Origin: Marivirga salinae
Lineage (GTDB): Bacteria > Bacteroidota > Bacteroidia > Cytophagales > Cyclobacteriaceae
Assembly: GCF_030503855.1 (NCBI RefSeq)
Contig: NZ_CP129971.1
Location: 3,224,001-3,288,000 of the forward strand
Direction of reading: 5' to 3'
DNA: 64,000 bases
Positions within the stretch are counted from its first letter, which is position 1. The number at the start of each line of letters is the position of its first letter. The notes under the pieces were generated by a model that was not told the DNA's origin, did no database searches, and saw only the letters and a program-made list of their open reading frames with translations. Shown in pieces: positions 19,019 to 26,611 of this stretch. The translations under genes were made by a program, and so were the position numbers.

Positions 19019-19084
19019 AAGGCTCTTTTTTTTATTATTCATATGAAATTTATACTTTAGCGGTTTAACCAAACCTTATAAATT

Positions 19085-19465
19085 ATGAATGAAAATGAAT
19101 TGAGCAAGATCATCATTGGCTCTGCTATCAAAGTACATCAATCCTTAGGTTCCGGGTTATTGTAAAGTGCTTACCAAGAGTGTTTGTTTTACGAACTCAA
19201 AAATCAAAACCTTAATGTCATAAAAGAAAAATCCATGCCTGTAGTTTACGAGGAAATCAAAATGGATTGTGGATATAAAATTGATTTGTTAGTTGAAAAT
19301 AAAGTGGTAATTGAACTCAAGAGCGTTGACAAACTAAATGATGTTCATAAAGCTCAAACTTTAACTTATATGAAATTAGGTGATTATAAATTGGGTTTGC
19401 TAATTAATTTTAATGTCTCTTTACTAAAATCTGGCATCAAAAGACTAATAAACGGATACATTTAA
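19085..19465 (+). pseudogene. GxxExxY family protein (PDDEXK-like nuclease fold), broken by one stop codon
   Basis: One continuous frame of 126 codons runs from ATG 19085 to TAA 19463-19465, interrupted only by TAA at 19163-19165 (codon 27). Reading through gives GSGLL-stop-SAYQECLFYEL, where intact family members have GLLESAY, so the stop replaces the glutamate that names the GxxExxY motif (GAA to TAA). The downstream part keeps the PDDEXK-like core: CGYKIDLLVENKVVIELK with D and E-x-K. The function of the family is not established. It is flanked on both sides by the same short repeats, a setting often seen for this family in Bacteroidota. A sequencing error or translational restart further on cannot be excluded. 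Confidence 0.88.
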
Positions 19466-19680
19466 CCTCAGAGCTTTTTTTTTAAACCACAAAGTTTCTC
19501 TAAGATTTTCACAAAGGTCGCTAAGGTTTTTCATTTTCCTTAGTGAAACTTCGTGATATATCTCAGTGCTCATTGTGGTTTGTATTCATCTTTGTGTAAC
19601 TCAGTGAGAATCTCAATACCCTTCGTGGTTAAAAATTCCTTTGTGTAACTCCGTGAAAATCTCCGTGTCCTCTGTGGTTA
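19466..19680 (+). repeat. Right block of CCACAAAG/GTGGTT repeats
   Basis: Contains AAACCACAAAGT, CTCTAAGATTTTCACAAAGG (compare the left block), CATTGTGGTTT, and two more copies of the CTTTGTGTAACTC-type unit at about 19590-19632 and 19639-19680. The last copy is identical over 42 bases to 18956-18997. Together with the left block it brackets the GxxExxY pseudogene. Confidence 0.85.
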
Positions 19681-19701
19681 TAAAAAAATTGTGGTTGGAA
19701 A

Positions 19702-20724
19702 TCAGGAAACATTCTCAACCGTCTCTCCTTTCATAATTTCAGAGAAAATTTTGTAAGAATTTACCCTAGCTTCATGATCGTAAATATGTGATGCCACAAT
19801 CACTTCATCTACACCAGTTTTGTTTATAAAATCTTCAGTTTGGCTCTGCACTTTTTCCTTACTCCCAACAAAAGCAAATTGCATCATTTTTTGAAAAGCT
19901 GGATGATTCGATAATTCTCTTAATTCAGCCGTCATTTCTGTTGGTGGCTGCATATAGTCTAAATTGTTTGTCATCACACCCAACATCATCCTAATCATTG
20001 AAGTTGATAATCTTTCTGCTTCCGTATCCGTTTCAGCTGCAATAACATTTATCCCTGCTATTGTATAAGGCTCTTTCAAATACTTTGAGGGCTGAAACTC
20101 ATTATAATAAATATTTAAAGCTTCGAAAAGTTGTGTTGGTGCAAAGTGAGATGCAAATACATAAGGTAAACCATTTTTAGCAGCTAAATGCGCGCTATCT
20201 GTACTTGAACCTAATATGAAAATAGGAACTTCCACTCCTTCTGCTACAGTAGCGCGAACATTTGAACTTCTGTTATCCAAAGAAAAATAGCGTTGAATTT
20301 CACTAACCTCTTCAGGAAACTTATGCACAGATTGGTTTCTATCCGAACGAATGGCGTGAGCAGTTGTCTGATCTGTGCCTGGTGCTCTTCCTAATCCTAG
20401 ATCAATTCTATTAGGATAAATGCTTCCTAGCGTGCCAAATTGCTCCGCAACGATCAGTGGAGAATGATTTGGCAACATGATCCCACCTGACCCTACTCTT
20501 ATCTTTTGGGTGCCACTTGCAATGTGTCCAATTAAAACAGCTGTAGCAGAACTGGCGATGCTGACCATATTATGATGCTCGGCCAACCAAAATCGTTTAT
20601 ATCCTAAGTGTTCAGCTATTTGAGCTAAATCAAGGCTATTTTCAAAAGTTTTTTTGACGCTAATATCTTTACCTACACTAGCTAATTCTAATATAGAGTA
20701 TGGTATATTCTTTAATTTCGACAT
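19702..20724 (-). CDS. LLM-class flavin-dependent oxidoreductase (luciferase-like)
   Basis: A 340-residue bacterial-luciferase-like monooxygenase that should use reduced flavin. Typical motifs: YKRFWLAEHHNM near residue 41, IRVGSGGIMLPNHSPLIVAEQFGTL (written in part: VGSGGIMLPNHSPL), RIDLGLGRAPG, and GSSTDSAHLAAKNGLPYVFA. It belongs to the MsnO8-like subgroup annotated only as LLM oxidoreductase; the substrate is unknown. It stands alone on the minus strand between the repeat block and the exosortase operon, and its 3' end is 21 bases from the repeats. Confidence 0.92.
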   Translation of the reverse strand: MSKLKNIPYSILELASVGKDISVKKTFENSLDLAQIAEHLGYKRFWLAEHHNMVSIASSATAVLIGHIASGTQKIRVGSGGIMLPNHSPLIVAEQFGTLGSIYPNRIDLGLGRAPGTDQTTAHAIRSDRNQSVHKFPEEVSEIQRYFSLDNRSSNVRATVAEGVEVPIFILGSSTDSAHLAAKNGLPYVFASHFAPTQLFEALNIYYNEFQPSKYLKEPYTIAGINVIAAETDTEAERLSTSMIRMMLGVMTNNLDYMQPPTEMTAELRELSNHPAFQKMMQFAFVGSKEKVQSQTEDFINKTGVDEVIVASHIYDHEARVNSYKIFSEIMKGETVENVS

Positions 20725-20805
20725 TAATTCTTAGATGACTTTTAAGTCTGTTTTAACTGCTAATTAAAGAAGGGGTTACAATTTAATGAAAGTAAATCTT
20801 ACAAT

Positions 20806-21222
20806 TCAGTTTTTAATCTTCTGAATATAGATCGCTGGAATCAGCAAACCCATTAAAGTAGGATTAATAATTAATCTATGGATAAAGCTGATATACATAT
20901 GATCAATTGAAGTATAATACCTCAAAATGAAATAAGGAATCAATAAAAAGAAGAAACCAAATGCTTCCACTGCCAAACCAAATTTCACATATTTTTTATC
21001 ATAAAAAAGCCCATAAATTAGCAGGAGCACTAAATTATCATTTAAAAGAAAACGAATACTTCTATTGATTATAAACTGATTTTGAGGATTCAGATTATCA
21101 GAAAACAATAAACTATAATCAAAACGTTGGCCAATAAATATAATACCTAAGCTTATAATACTGATAAAAATCAGAAAGATTCTTTGTTTTCTATTAGGCT
21201 GAAGCCAATCTTTATTTTTCAT
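20806..21222 (-). CDS. Exosortase F-associated membrane protein
   Basis: A 138-residue membrane protein with about four helices, matching the small protein encoded next to the XrtF exosortase in Bacteroidota. Recognisable parts: the GQRFDYSLLF segment, NRSIRFLLNDNLVLLLIYGLFYDKKY (in part RFLLNDNLVLLLIYGLF) and FIHRLIINPTLMGLLIPA. It overlaps the xrtF gene by 11 bases and is the last gene of a four-gene minus-strand operon. Its function is unknown apart from the association. Confidence 0.88.
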   Translation of the reverse strand: MKNKDWLQPNRKQRIFLIFISIISLGIIFIGQRFDYSLLFSDNLNPQNQFIINRSIRFLLNDNLVLLLIYGLFYDKKYVKFGLAVEAFGFFFLLIPYFILRYYTSIDHMYISFIHRLIINPTLMGLLIPAIYIQKIKN

Positions 21223-21736
21223 TTACTTTAAATATCCAAAGTGCCCACATACCGAATACGGCTATATAAATAAAGGCTGTAAATAAATATTTATGACTGA
21301 AATAGAGAAAGTCAGGCATGGAAATCGTAACATGAAACAAAAGTAATATTCTTAAAATATTAAATAAATGAATGACTAAAATCCCCAGTGGTATAAACCA
21401 TAGCATTCGTTTTCCTATTTTACCATAGGCTATCAAGAAAGAAACAAAAATGACCATTACGTTTAAACCATTACAGCCTTCATAAACAGATAGAATAGCC
21501 TGACTATCCTTGTAAATAAAAATGCTCTTCAAATCCTCTTTTGGCCCTGTGGCAATTTTATCTTCATAAACATCAATAATTGTAGCAGTTTGCTCCGTTA
21601 CCCATTTGGTCATAAAATCTGCTTCACCTTTGGAGGCATCAAGGTAAAATCCATAAGCTACATTCAGCACAATATATAAGCCAATAAATTTTGCTAGAAA
21701 AAGAATGGACGGTTTGAAATCTTGATATAAGCTCAC
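21212..21736 (-). CDS. xrtF: Exosortase family protein XrtF
   Basis: A 174-residue membrane cysteine transpeptidase-like enzyme of the exosortase/archaeosortase family. The catalytic triad candidates are clear: Cys88 in YEGCNGLNVM, Arg129 in NILRILLLF and His148 in FSHKYLFT, each at the edge of a membrane helix. Exosortases cut short C-terminal sorting signals and are tied to exopolysaccharide biosynthesis. It starts with GTG, overlapping the upstream stop by four bases (GTGA). No PEP-CTERM-like substrate is visible in the window. The neighbours are two sugar acyltransferases, which fits a surface-glycan context. Confidence 0.92.
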   Translation of the reverse strand: MSLYQDFKPSILFLAKFIGLYIVLNVAYGFYLDASKGEADFMTKWVTEQTATIIDVYEDKIATGPKEDLKSIFIYKDSQAILSVYEGCNGLNVMVIFVSFLIAYGKIGKRMLWFIPLGILVIHLFNILRILLLFHVTISMPDFLYFSHKYLFTAFIYIAVFGMWALWIFKVNEK

Positions 21737-22362
21737 TTTTCTATAATTTTAGCGGGAACCCCAATTGCAGTTTTATTAGATTCCAAATCTTTAGTAAGTA
21801 CTCCGCCAGACCCTAAAACAGAATTTTCAGCTATTTCAACTCCATTCAATACATTGGCACCACTACCTACAAAAGCACATTCCTTTAAATTAACTTCTCC
21901 TGCTAAATTGGCACCTGGCATAATTGAACTAAAATTATCTAATTTACAATCATGCCCAACCGTAGCATTTAAATTTATCACCACAAATTCTCCTACTTGA
22001 ATGTTGGTGGTCAAATTTGCGCCCGCACAAATAATACTTCCTGTTCCAATACTAATGATATCATTAAAAATAGCATGTGGAGAAACTACTTTGGAAAATT
22101 CCACCCTGGGATTCGTTATCCTTTCAATCACTTTCTTTCTTATTTTTCCATCTCCTATCGCTAAAGCAATGGAAATTGAGCTATTCCAATTATTTAGTGT
22201 TTCAGTATTTCCTAAATATAATTTTCCTAATTCAGATGATTTATCTTCATCATCAAAAAAACCTAAAAAATGATAAGGAAAGCCTTTTTTAATAAGTTGC
22301 TGAACAATCAAATTAACTTCTCTGCCAAAGCCACCTGCACCGTATATTGCAATTTCTGTCAT
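21733..22362 (-). CDS. NeuD/PglD-like sugar acetyltransferase (second copy)
   Basis: A 209-residue acyltransferase. An N-terminal nucleotide-binding-like domain (IYGAGGFGREVNLIVQQL, residues 4-21) is followed by a left-handed beta-helix of hexapeptide repeats (VSPHAIFNDIISIGTGSII, VGHDCKLDNFSSIMPGANL, GSGGVLTKDL). The His in TVGHDC is the likely catalytic base. Family members acetylate amino sugars for surface glycans. It overlaps the first copy at 22362 by one base (TAATG) and xrtF by four bases. A paralogue of the neighbouring gene, clearly diverged. Confidence 0.92.
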   Translation of the reverse strand: MTEIAIYGAGGFGREVNLIVQQLIKKGFPYHFLGFFDDEDKSSELGKLYLGNTETLNNWNSSISIALAIGDGKIRKKVIERITNPRVEFSKVVSPHAIFNDIISIGTGSIICAGANLTTNIQVGEFVVINLNATVGHDCKLDNFSSIMPGANLAGEVNLKECAFVGSGANVLNGVEIAENSVLGSGGVLTKDLESNKTAIGVPAKIIEK

Positions 22363-22964
22363 TAAACTGTCTTTTTAATAATCTTAGCAGGGTTTCCAAC
22401 AACAATTGAATTGTCTGGAACATCTTCTACTACTACAGCTCCTGCACCGATAGTGCACCATTTTCCTATTTTCACTAAAGGAATCACAGTGGCTCCTGCT
22501 CCTATCAAAGTTCCTTCTCCAACTTCTACTCCACCACAAAGTGATGCATTAGGCGCAATATGTGTAAAATCTTCTATCAAACAATCATGATCAACGCTGG
22601 CTGAAGTATTGATAATTACGTGTTCTCCAATTTTTGTGTCAGCATTGATAATGGTACCAGCCATAATTACAGTTCCTTCTCCAATTTCTACATGCGAACC
22701 TAAATTAGATTTATCATGTATAGCAATACCAAATTCAGCATCAGCTATTTGTTGAACTACCTTCTTACGAGTATCATTCTTACCAATGGAAACAATGCAT
22801 TCTTCTATAGAACTATTAAAATCCTTTGGTTTACCTATAACTGGAATACCCCAGAGCTGCTCTATGGATTCATCGTCATCGTAAAATCCTTTCACCTGAA
22901 TACCTTTAGATAATAGAATATCAACTATCACTTTTGCATGTCCACTTGCTCCGAATAATAGCAT
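22362..22964 (-). CDS. NeuD/PglD-like sugar acetyltransferase (first copy)
   Basis: A 200-residue acyltransferase with the same plan as its neighbour: LLFGASGHAKVIVDILLSKG at the N-terminus, then hexapeptide repeats (VIMAGTIINADTKIGEHVII, SVDHDCLIEDFTHIAPNASL, GAGATVIPLVKIGKW) and the family ending VVVGNPAKIIKK. His in SVDHDC is the presumed base. Substrate is probably a nucleotide-linked or lipid-linked amino sugar. First gene of the operon leading to xrtF. Its tandem paralogue probably acts on a different sugar or position. Confidence 0.93.
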   Translation of the reverse strand: MLLFGASGHAKVIVDILLSKGIQVKGFYDDDESIEQLWGIPVIGKPKDFNSSIEECIVSIGKNDTRKKVVQQIADAEFGIAIHDKSNLGSHVEIGEGTVIMAGTIINADTKIGEHVIINTSASVDHDCLIEDFTHIAPNASLCGGVEVGEGTLIGAGATVIPLVKIGKWCTIGAGAVVVEDVPDNSIVVGNPAKIIKKTV

Positions 22965-23412
22965 TTTTATAGTTTTAAGTTTTAGGTTTTATGTATTAAG
23001 ATTATAATTAATATATAAAATTACGAATTTAAGTAATATGAATTATTATAAAGCAATTTTAAAATAAGTGAACTCTTGACCCAAATCTAAACTACTTTTC
23101 TAATCTCAAATAAAAGCTAATCTTACATTTAAATAAATAATTACAAAAACATACATTTTAGAATTTAGCTTGAAAACCCGTTTTGAATATTCAATATGTG
23201 CAAAATAATTATAAATAAAAGATTAAAACCGATGAGTCCAATGAAATATTAGACGGAAAAATATTTTAAATAATCAACTATCCTATACTCTTTAAATTTG
23301 ATTATTTAAAATTGATTATTAGTACATGAAAGATTATTTTTTCTTAGAAAACAACTAAACAAAGTCATAGTATGAATTGTCTTATGCCATATTAAATAAA
23401 AATGTAAAAGAA
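22965..23412. other. AT-rich divergent intergenic region, no gene seen
   Basis: About 450 bases between the divergent acyltransferase operon and the thioredoxin gene. It is very AT-rich with stops in all frames. I see no RNA gene or mobile element. It must hold two promoters, but no convincing -7/-33 pair stood out. Confidence 0.5.
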
Positions 23413-23742
23413 ATGATTGAAAAAGTTACTGACATTAATTTAGAAGAACAATTAAATAAAAATGAAAAAGTGATCGTGAAATTTTTTGCCGATTGGTGTG
23501 GCGTTTGTAAGGCTTTTGAACCTCAATTCAAAAAAATGGCTGAAGAAGCGGACGGGAGTGTAAAGTTTTTAGAAATTAATGCTCCTGACAACCCAAAAGC
23601 AAGGTTGTCTGCTGGTGTGTATAGTTTGCCCTTTTTCGCTAGTTATGAAAATGGAAAGCTTAAAGAAAAAATTTCCTCATCAGATAGAAAAGCAGTTCAA
23701 CAATTAATTGATGGTATAAGTAATACTGAAACTGCTAATTAA
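23413..23742 (+). CDS. Thioredoxin family protein
   Basis: A 109-residue thioredoxin with active site WCGVC (in FFADWCGVCKAF), preceded by the usual IVKFFADW strand. The cis-proline is in YSLPFFASYENGK. There is no signal peptide, so it is cytosolic. The active site CGVC differs from the common CGPC, which usually shifts redox behaviour. The frame extends upstream to a TTG at 23377, but ATG 23413 (MIEKVTDINLEEQL) gives the normal length. A strong terminator follows 42 bases after the stop. Confidence 0.92.
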   Translation: MIEKVTDINLEEQLNKNEKVIVKFFADWCGVCKAFEPQFKKMAEEADGSVKFLEINAPDNPKARLSAGVYSLPFFASYENGKLKEKISSSDRKAVQQLIDGISNTETAN

Positions 23743-23784
23743 GCACTTAATTGGTAAGAAATAAATCTATAGTTTACTAGCTTT

Positions 23785-23820
23785 AAGTCCGATTGAATTA
23801 TGCTCAATCGGACTTTTATT
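23785..23820 (+). terminator. Rho-independent terminator after thioredoxin gene
   Basis: A perfect 12-bp stem (AAGTCCGATTGA with TCAATCGGACTT), 7-base loop, then TTTATTTAT. Confidence 0.85.
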
Positions 23821-23848
23821 TATGTGCTTTATCATCTTTGAACCATAA

Positions 23849-23874
23849 AAAAGCCCACAAAAATGCGGGCTTTT
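23849..23874 (-). terminator. Terminator hairpin for the M1 peptidase gene, possibly bidirectional
   Basis: Stem AAAAGCCC with GGGCTTTT around a 10-base loop, with A/T runs on both sides. It lies 24 bases past the minus-strand peptidase stop, so it should end that transcript and could also stop read-through from the plus side. Confidence 0.8.
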
Positions 23875-23897
23875 AAAAAAATCAAAAATTGGTTTTC

Positions 23898-25757
23898 TTA
23901 TTTTTCAAATGTTGGTTTCAAATGTTCATCAGCATGAAAAGCATTGTTGTCTCTGTCAACATCTGCCATTCCTTCATTTTCATCTATCACCATACTTTTA
24001 ATATTAGAAGCAGGCTGATCTAATTCAAATGTGTAAGTAGGAAATACCCAAGGCCAATCAGCTAAAATATTCACATTATCAGCATCAAAAGACTTTTCAC
24101 CTCTCATAATTCTTAATGGAATATATACCAATTCGCTGCTGCCATCATTATAAGTAATGGAAACTTCTAAAGGCATAGGCATCTCTCCTATTTTCTCTAA
24201 AGTCACAAATGACTTTCGATCCTTTTCAATTACAGTTTTAATTCCGTAATCAATTTGTTTGGTAGAATAAACAAAATACTCCTTATACCAATCCAATTCC
24301 AAACCAGATGCTTTTTCCATCACTCTGATGAAATCATTATCATTAGGATGTTTGAATTTCCACTCCTCAAAATAAGTTCTCATAGCTGGATAAAAGACAT
24401 CTTCTCCCATTATGTATCTCAACTGTCCTAAAAAAGTAGCTCCCTTAGAATAAGCCGCTCTACCGTAAGCAAAATTGGTTACATAATGATCAGCATGCGT
24501 ACTCATCGGCTCTTCATATCCACTTGCAGCAAGCGCAAAATATCCTCTATAATTTCCAGATTGAGGATTTTCTTGTCCTTCCTCCATGATTACATTCATC
24601 GTTTCAGCAGAACCAAAAGAAGTAAAACCTTCATCCATCCACTCATACAATGCTTCATTTGTAGCTAAAACTCCTTGATACCAACTGTGGAACATCTCAT
24701 GAACAGTTACACCTACCAGGCTACCTAAGCTTCTTTCTCCCGTAATCAAAGTAGCCATAGGATATTCCATTCCGCCATCTCCACCTTGTATTACAGAATA
24801 TTGTTCATATGGATATTTACCAAATGTTTTATTAGCATATTCAAAGGCTTTTACGGTATACTCAGGTAACTTTTCCCAGTTCTCTTTAGTTTCATCATTC
24901 ATCTGGTATAAGAAATGTAATTCTGGTCCATCAGGAACTTGAGCCTTTACGTGGGTAAAATCAGGATCAGCAGCCCACATAAAATCAATTACTTTAGGTG
25001 CTTTAAAGTGCCAAGTATGTTTTCCTTTTTTACCTTTACCAGGTTTTACACCCTCTTCTTGATAGCCATGCCCCACTTCATTTGGGTTTTGAATGTATCC
25101 AGTTCCACCTAAGATAAAATCTTTATCAATAGTAATTTTCACATCAAAATCTCCCCAAATACCGTGAAATTCTCTTCCGATATAAGGATTTGAATGCCAT
25201 CCCTGATAATCATATTCAGCCATTTTTGGATACCATTGTGCCATAGAATAGCTTATTCCTTCTGCATTATCTCGACCAGTTCTTCTGATTTGAACCGGTA
25301 CTTGCGCTTCAAATTCCATTTCAAAAGTGGAAGACTCTCCTGGATTAATAGGCTTATTCAAATCAACTTCTAGAATAGTCCCTACTACCTCAAAATCAAC
25401 ATCTTTTCCATCTTGTTTTAAGCTTTTGATCTTTTGATAGCCTATTTCATCCTCACTTAATTTGCTAATTCTATCTCCTACTCTTCTGTCCGGATCTTTG
25501 ATTGTTCTTGATCGAACATCCATCATACTATTGGGCTGAAAAGCATTATAATAAAGATGATAAAACACCTTATTCAATTGATCAGGCGAATTATTGGTAT
25601 AAACTGCCTTTTGTTCCCCCTCGAATTGATGCGTTTCCACATCCATATCAATCTCCATTTCATATTTTATAGCTTGTTGCCAACGATCTGTTTGTCCAAA
25701 AACAAAAACAGAACTCATCAACATAGCCATTACAAATCCTAATAATTTTATTTTCAT
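23898..25757 (-). CDS. Secreted M1 family aminopeptidase-like metallopeptidase
   Basis: A 619-residue exported protein with a signal peptide (1-22). It shows the M1 zinc signature HEMFH (His353, Glu354, His357) with the third ligand Glu376 in WMDEGF, exactly HExxH-x18-E. GGMEY at 328-332 corresponds to the GAMEN exopeptidase motif. The N-terminal half is the M1 beta-sandwich (WQQAIKYEMEIDMDVETHQF). The protein is shorter than PepN-type enzymes and lacks the long C-terminal helical domain, as is usual for Bacteroidota periplasmic members. It probably trims peptides in the envelope. Monocistronic. Confidence 0.94.
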   Translation of the reverse strand: MKIKLLGFVMAMLMSSVFVFGQTDRWQQAIKYEMEIDMDVETHQFEGEQKAVYTNNSPDQLNKVFYHLYYNAFQPNSMMDVRSRTIKDPDRRVGDRISKLSEDEIGYQKIKSLKQDGKDVDFEVVGTILEVDLNKPINPGESSTFEMEFEAQVPVQIRRTGRDNAEGISYSMAQWYPKMAEYDYQGWHSNPYIGREFHGIWGDFDVKITIDKDFILGGTGYIQNPNEVGHGYQEEGVKPGKGKKGKHTWHFKAPKVIDFMWAADPDFTHVKAQVPDGPELHFLYQMNDETKENWEKLPEYTVKAFEYANKTFGKYPYEQYSVIQGGDGGMEYPMATLITGERSLGSLVGVTVHEMFHSWYQGVLATNEALYEWMDEGFTSFGSAETMNVIMEEGQENPQSGNYRGYFALAASGYEEPMSTHADHYVTNFAYGRAAYSKGATFLGQLRYIMGEDVFYPAMRTYFEEWKFKHPNDNDFIRVMEKASGLELDWYKEYFVYSTKQIDYGIKTVIEKDRKSFVTLEKIGEMPMPLEVSITYNDGSSELVYIPLRIMRGEKSFDADNVNILADWPWVFPTYTFELDQPASNIKSMVIDENEGMADVDRDNNAFHADEHLKPTFEK

Positions 25758-25938
25758 AATGATTATATTTTGGTTTTACATCAACTTCAAAAATGGTCAT
25801 TTCTAATTAATATGCCAATCTATTTTATATAAGCTTTACATTTTAGCTGATGAAGAGTGTTAAATGGGCTAATATTAAAATGAATATTTTATTTTTGTAG
25901 GATAAAATTGTAATGCCTGTTATTTCTTTCTAATTTTC

Positions 25939-25946
25939 TACCTTTG
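25939..25946 (+). promoter_or_regulatory. Putative -7 box for the DUF4290-murA operon
   Basis: TACCTTTG fits TAnnTTTG, 21 bases before ATG 25967. It overlaps an in-frame GTG at 25946, which argues that this GTG is not the true start. Confidence 0.5.
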
Positions 25947-25966
25947 TGAAAGAAGAAGTTAAGACT

Positions 25967-26608
25967 ATGTTAGATTATAATACCCAAAGACCGGAAATGA
26001 AATTGAAAGAATATGGACGAAATGTCCAAATGTTGGTCAAACATTTACGCACTGTAGAAGATAAAGAAACGCGTAATAAAATGGCTAATACTGTGGTCGA
26101 TTTAATTAAGCAATTAAGCAGCGGGCCAAAAGATTACAATAATGACAACATGCAAAAATACTGGGATGATTTATACATCATGTCAGATTTCAATTTGGAT
26201 GTTGACAGTCCCTTTCCAATGCCTGAAAAAGAGATATTAGGTAAAAAACCTCAGCCTGTTAAATATGCTTCCAGCGAAGTGAAATTTAAGCATTATGGCC
26301 GTAATATTGAATTATTGGTTGATAAAGCCATAAGTATAGAAGATGAGGAAGAGAAGCGTTCAGCCGTTTACTATATTGGTCGTTTAATGAAAACGTTCTA
26401 TACTACTTGGAATAGAGACAATGTAACGGAGGAAGCCATTGCAGACAATATTAAGCAATTATCAGGCGGAAAGCTCTCTGTTGATATTGACCACGTGAAA
26501 GCTACCAATGGTTTTGATGCGATCTTTAAAGATAACAGACCAAGAAATAATAACAACAAAGGCAAGCGAACAAACAAAGGAAGCAATCCAAAAAGAAGAA
26601 GAAACTAA
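25967..26608 (+). CDS. DUF4290 family protein
   Basis: A 213-residue cytosolic protein of the Bacteroidota family DUF4290. Typical start MLDYNTQRPEMKLKEYGRNV; the KEYGRN-type motif recurs as KHYGRNIELLV near residue 106, suggesting two related halves. The C-terminus is a basic, Asn/Lys/Arg-rich tail (from about 190), as if it bound nucleic acid. No biochemical role is known to me. It lies three bases before murA, an arrangement that suggests co-expression with cell-wall synthesis. GTG 25946 is rejected as start because it sits inside the promoter candidate. Confidence 0.9.
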   Translation: MLDYNTQRPEMKLKEYGRNVQMLVKHLRTVEDKETRNKMANTVVDLIKQLSSGPKDYNNDNMQKYWDDLYIMSDFNLDVDSPFPMPEKEILGKKPQPVKYASSEVKFKHYGRNIELLVDKAISIEDEEEKRSAVYYIGRLMKTFYTTWNRDNVTEEAIADNIKQLSGGKLSVDIDHVKATNGFDAIFKDNRPRNNNNKGKRTNKGSNPKRRRN

Positions 26609-26611
26609 TCG

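Noticed and set aside
18889..19680. Short repeats that could suggest a CRISPR array
   Set aside because: The copies are irregular in spacing and orientation, imperfect, and have no equal-length spacers or cas genes.
23377..23412. TTG-started extension of the thioredoxin
   Set aside because: Standard thioredoxin length is obtained from ATG 23413, and the extension has no signal-peptide character.
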